Assembly: GCF_000143415.4 (NCBI RefSeq)
Contig: NW_003314261.1
Coordinates: 1,739,973-1,803,972 of the forward strand
Origin: Selaginella moellendorffii
Lineage: Eukaryota; Streptophyta; Lycopodiopsida; Selaginellales; Selaginellaceae
Direction of reading: 5' to 3'
Length of the DNA: 64,000 bases
In this document: positions 58,430-64,000 of the stretch, one piece after another
Layout of the letters: each line of letters starts with the position of its first letter
How positions within the stretch are numbered: the first letter of the stretch is position 1
The notes under the pieces: generated by a model
The model's database searches: none
What the model was told of the DNA's origin: nothing
What the model saw: the letters and a program-made list of their open reading frames with translations, nothing else
Position numbers and translations under genes: made by a program

Positions 58430-58520
58430 GTTCAAGGTGAACAAGCCGAATATGAATTCATCGGATTGTTATAACAAATTGCGAGGTGATGGCATGAGGC
58501 GATACGCCATTTGAGAGTAG
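58430..58520 (+). repeat. Partial duplicate of P last exon plus palindrome
   Basis: The phrase TTCAAGGTGAACAA.CCGAAT at 58,431-58,451 repeats the intron acceptor and last exon of P (58,302-58,323). As in the original, it is followed downstream by a GAGG(C/T)GTGATGGCATG phrase starting a palindrome (58,489-58,510; original 58,343-58,364). It is a roughly 150-bp tandem duplication, perhaps offering an alternative 3' end. Confidence 0.6.
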
Positions 58521-58983
58521 TAGCCATTCCTATATGAGGTGAGTGAAATATTTATTAGAAATACCTCATTCAATTGTGCACTTCTAAGTCTTGGTCCACT
58601 TAGTACTGTTTGCATGTTTTTATTTTAATTCTTTCTCTAAAATGTTATTTAGCATGTGGCTTCATGCCATTGCTCTCCACAATCATGCATTGAATTTTTC
58701 TATCCTTGCATAATACTTCTCCATATATATAGCATGTGTGCACATGTGATATGGTTCATTAGGCCTGATATAGTGTGTGAGGTAAAACAAAGATGATGTG
58801 ACATATGCATTTACCAATCACACGTGCATAAATCTAATAATATGGTGTGTGGCCCATATTAATGGCACATAAACCCATATTGTGGGCTTATGTGCTTTAT
58901 GTACCATCATTCCCTTGCAGCGTGTGTGTTGGTTTCCTTTTATAACATAACGAACTCCATATTTTAGGGTGAAGAGTGTTCTT

Positions 58984-59241
58984 ATGGCAAGCACAAAATC
59001 TGTAAGTGAGGCAGAAAAGGAGACGGAGAAGGAGATAGGTGAAGATGTAGAATATATAAGTCTTCCAAACTCCCCGTACTATACTCCAGGTGATCATTTT
59101 TCTGAACAAACGGCAACATTAACAACTATCGAGAACACCCCAGTAACGTCAGAGACAACAATCCAAAGCAAAACAACTGACCCGGAGAAGGATGATAGTA
59201 CCGCTGAGAGTACCAAAAAGGAGGTGTCCACTAGCGCTTAG
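58984..59241 (+). CDS. Small hydrophilic protein retained only in PalT-2 (85 aa)
   Basis: ATG at 58,984 follows an acceptor-like TATTTTAG (58,959-58,966) and is open to TAG at 59,239-59,241. The product is rich in Glu, Lys, Ser and Thr (SEAEKETEKEIGED, TTDPEKDDSTAES) with no Cys or membrane segment; likely disordered. A palindrome follows immediately (59,249). The region is deleted from PalT-1, so conservation cannot be tested. It might be a third gene, an extra P exon or chance. Confidence 0.35.
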   Translation: MASTKSVSEAEKETEKEIGEDVEYISLPNSPYYTPGDHFSEQTATLTTIENTPVTSETTIQSKTTDPEKDDSTAESTKKEVSTSA

Positions 59242-60755
59242 GCTTATAATGGTGTGTGCCCTCATGCTATTTACTTGATCACCAAATACCTTTTTCCCTT
59301 TGCACTAGTATATCTTAATACTGGTCTGAGAAATAGAATGGCATGTGCCCTCAGGCCTTTTACTAAATCACCTTTGAAAGAAATGCAAGCCTCTATGTCG
59401 TAAAAAAAAGGTACTAGAGAAATTCCTTAATAATATGAATGTTATTTAGTTTCATGAAAATACACTAAGGGTCAAATGAGTTAAATGACTTCTCCAGACT
59501 AGCAATGCCTCTTGCTACACCTTCACAATTAGATTCGTTAGAAAAAGATAACATTGAATAATATCTAAATGTTCTCACCATCAAGTTATATGTCTGGCTA
59601 ATAGGAATGACGTTCATCTTGGAAAGCTCACCACACGCTCAATGAACAAACAAATAGTGTGTGCGCGCATGCCATCGCTCTTCTTTAGCTTCAGATTCAG
59701 CTTGTTCACCTTGACAATGAGATTTATTATACAACTAGATGGACTCAGTCTGGACACAAAGTCACTGCGCTAGTCACCATGCCCCAGATATGTCTAGCCC
59801 CTGGACAAAAAACATATAATTTCACGTCATTTTCAAATACTTGAAAATTTGTACCTAGTCCCATTTTACTGAATAAATCCCACTTTAACGAAATAGAGCA
59901 TTTTATCATTTTGGTCAAGCTTTTGGGGCTCCTTTAGCCTATGACACCTCGGCGAGTTGGTTCCTTACAACTCCACCACCTATAGAAGAAGTTCGATGCC
60001 CACATCGAACGTCTCTTTTTTATCCTACGACTTGTTGACCATGTCTCCAGGGGCATCCCCCCACTTAGCGGTGTGCCTAAGTTAGCCTCCCCGGCCAAGA
60101 GCCCATGACAACGGAATATAGGTGTCCCTATACTCCTCACCTCACCACGCCCTAATATGGGGTCGGGACTTGAATCCAGCCTTGCTTTACTAGGGGGTTG
60201 GGACTCGAACCCAACCTCCGTAGAATACGTCTACGGATTCAACATCCCCGCAGGGAGTCGGGCGTAGCTCCCTACGCTTGGTCAACCTAGCTAACCCATG
60301 CTAATTAACTTACCTTCGGCATGCCTTCGGGTCCCAACATATGCCACTTGCTCAACTTTGCAAATTGATATTTTTAATTGAACTTTGCATAAGTACATAG
60401 AGTTCTGCCTTGCAGAAATTCCTCCACTAGATCTCGCGCGTTCGCTAGGTTCTCCTCCGGTTCCCATGTTGCTTCGCAGTGTGGAAATCCTTTCCACTTC
60501 ACATGGAACTCTCTCACCTCGCGTCCTTGTCACTTGGTCTTGCACGCATTGAGGATGGCCTCGACTTCGTATTCCTCTTCCCTTTGGATAACCTCAGGTA
60601 AAGGTCTTACTTGGTCCTTGCGAAGCGGATCCTCAAAATACGGCTTGAGTAAGTTCACATGGAACACGGGATGCATCTTCCCCATCTCTCGAGGAAGTCG
60701 GAGACGGTAAGCCACTTTACCGATTCGAGCCTCAATCTTGTAAGGCCCCGCGAAC

Positions 60756-60807
60756 CTGCTTAAAGAACTTGAAATCAATTCATTTACAGGAATACATGCA
60801 TTTTTAC
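60756..60807 (-). other. 52-nt intron-like insertion in G3 integrase C-terminus
   Basis: On the minus strand GTAAAAATG...TTTAAGCAG interrupts the frame; removing it joins ...KLTQ-R-FAGPYK in frame, as expected for gypsy integrase. Length and signals match the short introns in PalT genes. Confidence 0.65.
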
Positions 60808-61225
60808 CTTTGGGTCAGCTTCCAGCTGATCCCACTTGGTAGCCTGAGTTTTTTGGTGTTCAACCACACCTTCTCTCCAGCTTGGAACTCTACGTCCCGG
60901 CGCTTCTGGTTCACATACTTGGTTTGCCTCTGTTGCGCCCGTTCCAAGGAATCCCTCACTAGATTCCAAATGTTGAGTCTTTTCGCCGTGAATGCCTCCA
61001 TTGCGGGTAGCTCTCCATGATACTCGGCCACGCTGAGTTCCACAGGACCTTCAATAGCTCGCCCATTGATGACTTCCCATGGACTCACCCCAATACTCGA
61101 ATGTGGTGAGTTGTTATAACACATTTCCGCAAGTCCCAAATGACTTACCCAATCGGTCTGGTCTCCCGAGACATAGCATCACAAATAATCCTCCAGCTGC
61201 CTATTCACCCTTTCCGTTTGTCCGT

Positions 61226-61272
61226 TTGTCAAGAAGTGTTAGTGTCACCAAACTTGAATTAATACCCCATAC
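61226..61272 (-). other. 47-nt intron-like insertion in G3 integrase core, mutated acceptor
   Basis: The catalytic HPQT-DGQTER motif is split by GTATGGGG...CTAAC...TTGACAA. Excising 47 nt restores the motif exactly in phase 1. The 3' end is AA instead of AG, a single G-to-A change, and a CTAAC branch-like motif lies upstream. Confidence 0.55.
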
Positions 61273-64000
61273 CTGTCTGTGGGTGATAAGCTATGCTGAA
61301 TTTCAACTTGGTGCGATACTGTTCCAGGAGAGTCCTCCAAAACCTACTAGTGAAGATCTTATCTCGATCTGAGATGATCTCTTCTGGCCTTCCCCGCACT
61401 CGAACAACTTGTTCGAAGAACAGCTTTGCCACACCTTCCGCATCCACTTCCGTTGTGGTGGGTATGAAATGTGCCATTTTCGAAAATCGGTCCACCACCA
61501 CAAATATCGCATCAAACCCCTTGCTTGGGGGAAGTCCCGTGATGAAGTCCATCGTAAGACATTTCCACAGACGATCTGGAATTGGGATGCTTTGCAACAA
61601 GCCCCCACTAGCCTTAGTCATAGCTTTGACTTGCTGACATGTTGGACATGTCTTTACATAGTCTTGGACGTCCTTAGCCATATCTGGCCAATGGTACTTC
61701 CTCTTGAGTAAGCCCATCGTCTTGGGCACTCCGCCGTGTCCCGCAAGAAGTCCGTCATGACACTCTTCTAAGGCTGCCTTCCTTAGTTCCCCTTCTGGAA
61801 CATACACCCTCGTTTGCTTGTAATAGATGAGTCCGTTGTGTTCTGCATAGCCTATTTTCTCTTCTGTTGGCAGCTCACCTCTCTTGTGAGCTTCCCACGC
61901 CTCTAGATTCCTCAACAACACTTCTTGTGCTAGACCATCGTTCTCATATACTGTCCGCACATCGTCCCAGAAGGTTGTTGTTGTGCTGGAGATTGCCAAC
62001 CTCAAGCTCGCTTTTTGACTTAGCACATCTGCCATGATGTTGCTCTTCCCAGGCTTGTACAGAATCTCACAATCAAATTCGGCCAAGGCATTGGCCCACC
62101 GACCTTGTTTCCCTCTCAGGTCGGGCTGTGATAAGAAGTGTTTCGTTGCCACATTGTCCGTGTAAACCTTGAAGTGTCTCCCAAGGTAGTGTTGCCACTC
62201 CTTGAGCGCCTTGACCACCGCAAACAATTCCTTCTCGTGGGCAGGCCACTTCCGTTGAGCCTTGTCCAACTTCTTCGAGAAGAACGCTACTGGGTGGTTG
62301 TCTTGCTTCAAAACTACGCCCAACGCAAAGTCCGAAGCATCCGTTTCTACCTCAAAGTCTTTACCAAAGTCTGGTAATGCCAACACAGGAGCCTTCCTCA
62401 ACTTCCCTTTGAGGTGGACGAATGCCGCCTCACATTCTGCTGTCCATGCCATCTTCCCTTTTCCTGTTTGGTCCGTTAAGGGCAAGGCTACTCTTGAATA
62501 GTGTCTGATAAACTTTCGGTAGTAATTGCATAGCCCCAAGAATGCCCTCAACTCATGTACATTCGCTGGTCACTCCCATTCCTGGATCGCTTGGACCTTC
62601 TCCGGATCCACCTTGAGCCCGTCCTGGCCCACCACATGCCCGAGAAACTTTACCTCTTGTTGAGCAAAGTCACATTTGCTCTCTTTAGCATACAGTTTGT
62701 GTTCCCTTAGTTTCTCAAACACCTTCGCTAAGTGTTCGGCATGCTCCTCTAGCGTCTCGCTATAGATCAGGATGTCGTCGATATAGACAACCACGAAGTG
62801 ATCCAGATAGGGTACAAAGATGTGGTTCATCAATGCCGAAAACGTTGCCGGCACATTGCATAACCCGAAGGGCATCACCAGAAACTCAAAGCTCTCATAC
62901 CTTGTTCGACAGGTTGTCTTCTTGACATCTTCCTCGGCTACCCTGATTTGGTAGTATCTTGACCTTAGGTCAATCCTCGAGAAGTATTTTGCCTTTCCCA
63001 ACCTATCAAACAGGTCCTCAATTCTTGGCAAAGGGTACTTGTTCTTCTTTGTATACTTGTTGAGCAACCGGTAGTCTATACACATGCACATAGAGCCATC
63101 TTTCTTTTTCACAAATAACACCGGCGCCCCATACGGCGACTTGCTCAACCTAACATACCCTTTGTCTACCAACTCCTTTAGTTGGCACTTGAGCTCCTTG
63201 AGTTCTTTTTCGTTCAAACGATAGGGGGGGCGAACCACCGCCTCGGCACCCTCGACCAGCTCAATCTTATGTTCTATCGGTCGTGCGGGGGGCAACCCCG
63301 CCGGTAGCTCCTCCGGCATGGTATTCTGGAATTGGTCCAATACCCGTTGGATCACTAAAGGTACTTCTTCCATTCCTGTCTTTTTGTCACTCTTCACCGA
63401 GAGTAAGCACAAAAAGGTTGCCTTAGTTCCTTTAGGGAGTTGTCCTCTCGTGGACACCAGGTTTAAGCAGGAATCTTTGACCTTGCTTTGCCCTACCTTT
63501 AGATCCTGGGCCTCTACCCTAGATCTTCTTCCTTGGGCATTCGCCAATACCACAAGGTTCCTTCCTTGTCCATGCAGGGCTACCATGAACCGATTGAACC
63601 AATCCATTCCGAAGATCACGTCGAATCCCGCCATGTCCAACACGGTGAAATCCATGTCTACTTTCCATGTCCCTACTTCGACTCTCGCTTGTCGAATTAC
63701 CTCATCGGTGCTTTGGCTACCTTGAACAAACTCTATAGTCCTTAGTTCGCCTAGCCGCTACACCATTAGTCCGGCTTGCCGGACTATGTTTGCAGCCACA
63801 AAATTATCTGAAGCACCCGTGTCAATAAGGATCTTAACAAAGCTACCTCCGAGCTTCCCTCGAAGGGCTAGTAGATGTCACAAACGACTCTCTACCAAAG
63901 TTGCTTGTGTAATGAGTAACTTTGAGTTAGGGACTGGATCACATACCTCAGTTTGGACTTCACCCGACTTGATGGCCATATTGGCTCTAGCCTTCTTTGG

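Larger units (their letters stand above)
50861..59903. mobile_element. PalT-2: 9.0-kb PalT transposon with internal deletion
   Basis: Terminal inverted repeats as in PalT-1 (GCTCTATTTCGTTAAAGTGG from 50,863; the inverse ending at 59,900), with TA at 50,859-50,860 and 59,904-59,905 if a few non-repeat bases are counted inside the element. It is inserted in the R5 LTR. Compared with PalT-1 it lacks 3.9 kb of gene M and about 0.6 kb of the central region. It has an extra 190-bp hairpin insertion at 54,842-55,030 and retains about 0.95 kb (58,356-59,296) missing from PalT-1. About 17 palindromes are present. Confidence 0.88.
49774..60290 (-). mobile_element. R5: LTR element related to family A/B, antisense, split by PalT-2
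   Basis: On the minus strand the LTR runs from TGTAAGGAACC at 59,969, through PalT-2, to ...GTGGCTTACA at 49,774. Its end matches the LTR end of element A. It contains a 'ggactcgatctcg'-type array (50,570-50,830) and the GGGTGAAAGCCCAAAGCG-type phrase (about 50,525-50,560) of family B. Internal sequence (59,970-60,290) starts with the purine tract and carries the T-arm pair, then breaks off near G3. R5 is inserted in G2. The sequence is GC-richer and younger-looking than A, C and D, but clearly a distinct subfamily from B. Confidence 0.7.
60350..64000 (-). pseudogene. G3: chromovirus-type Ty3/gypsy pol, runs off the window
   Basis: From the right, minus strand: protease (ILIDTGASD about 63,815), PR end ([11 protein letters not shown]), RT ([26 protein letters not shown] about 62,785), RNase H (ETDASDFALG), integrase HHCC (about 61,640-61,750), MDFITGLP, IISDRDKIF, then C-terminal integrase (FAGPYKIEARIG) and a chromodomain (EYEVEAIL...FHVKWKG...ATWEPEENL) ending near 60,360. 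Breaks: TAG about 63,760, TGA about 62,567, TGA about 61,180 and TGA at 60,527, most explained by CGA-to-TGA. Two short insertions look like spliceosomal introns (60,756-60,807 and 61,226-61,272). Gag lies beyond 64,000. Confidence 0.82.

Overview
The window looks like repeat-rich nuclear DNA of a land plant. Supporting evidence: plant-type telomere-box motifs (AAACCCTAAACCC), remnants of a plant PLAT-domain gene and of a PPR-DYW organelle RNA-editing factor, plant-type Ty3/gypsy elements, and LTR elements with an initiator-Met-like primer site. DYW abundance and the AT-rich repeat landscape fit a fern, lycophyte or bryophyte, but I cannot name the organism. Nothing bacterial or organellar was seen. 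Host coding content is small: a PLAT exon (613-972), a DYW fragment (about 43,557-43,839) and possibly a small secreted protein (45,519-45,812). Nearly everything else is transposable elements.

Layout. 1-2,100: PLAT exon, then AT-rich DNA. 2,100-4,645: old minus-strand gypsy carrying a 290-bp MITE. 4,646-8,475: non-autonomous LTR element A. 8,575-9,402 and 29,505-32,845: minus-strand element D of the same family. Element B (9,403-29,504, target duplication CATAA) is nested in D, and a 12.4-kb DNA transposon (PalT-1, 14,956-27,320) is nested in B. 32,870-33,289: gypsy scrap. 33,290-36,708: LTR element C. 36,930-41,931: gypsy element G1, nearly intact with 171-bp LTRs. 41,932-47,200: AT-rich DNA with the DYW fragment and a foldback MITE. 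47,229-49,773: broken gypsy G2 (minus). 49,774-60,290: minus-strand LTR element (R5) whose LTR is split by a second DNA transposon, PalT-2 (50,861-59,903). 60,300-64,000: chromovirus-type gypsy G3 (minus).

The most interesting system is the PalT family (provisional name): PalT-1, PalT-2 and the short MITE share terminal inverted repeats of the form GCTYTATTTCGTTAAAGTGG and appear to target TA. The full-length form has two divergent genes. Gene M (minus, 11 exons, 1,635 codons in a continuous frame apart from one TAG) carries a possible ParB-like fold, a Lys/Arg-rich segment, a long acidic run, Pro-rich repeats and a C-terminal FCP1-like HAD phosphatase domain. Gene P (plus, 1,029 codons) has two N-terminal TNP1/En-Spm-like repeats and a DUF7869-like putative transposase core. 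Both genes have a leader intron abutting the ATG. The elements are studded with about 18 copies each of a 22-bp palindrome (half-site ATGGCRTGWGG). The palindromes sit mainly in leader introns, in 47-56-nt coding introns and in non-coding ends, and are absent from neighbouring elements. A transposon-encoded ParB-like protein alongside many palindromic sites suggests a parS-like arrangement; this is inference.

The PalT genes are decaying by C-to-T/G-to-A stop codons at different places in the two copies. Coordinates of old LTR-element edges are approximate; splice sites were inferred by eye from GT-AG signals, frame continuity and copy comparison.
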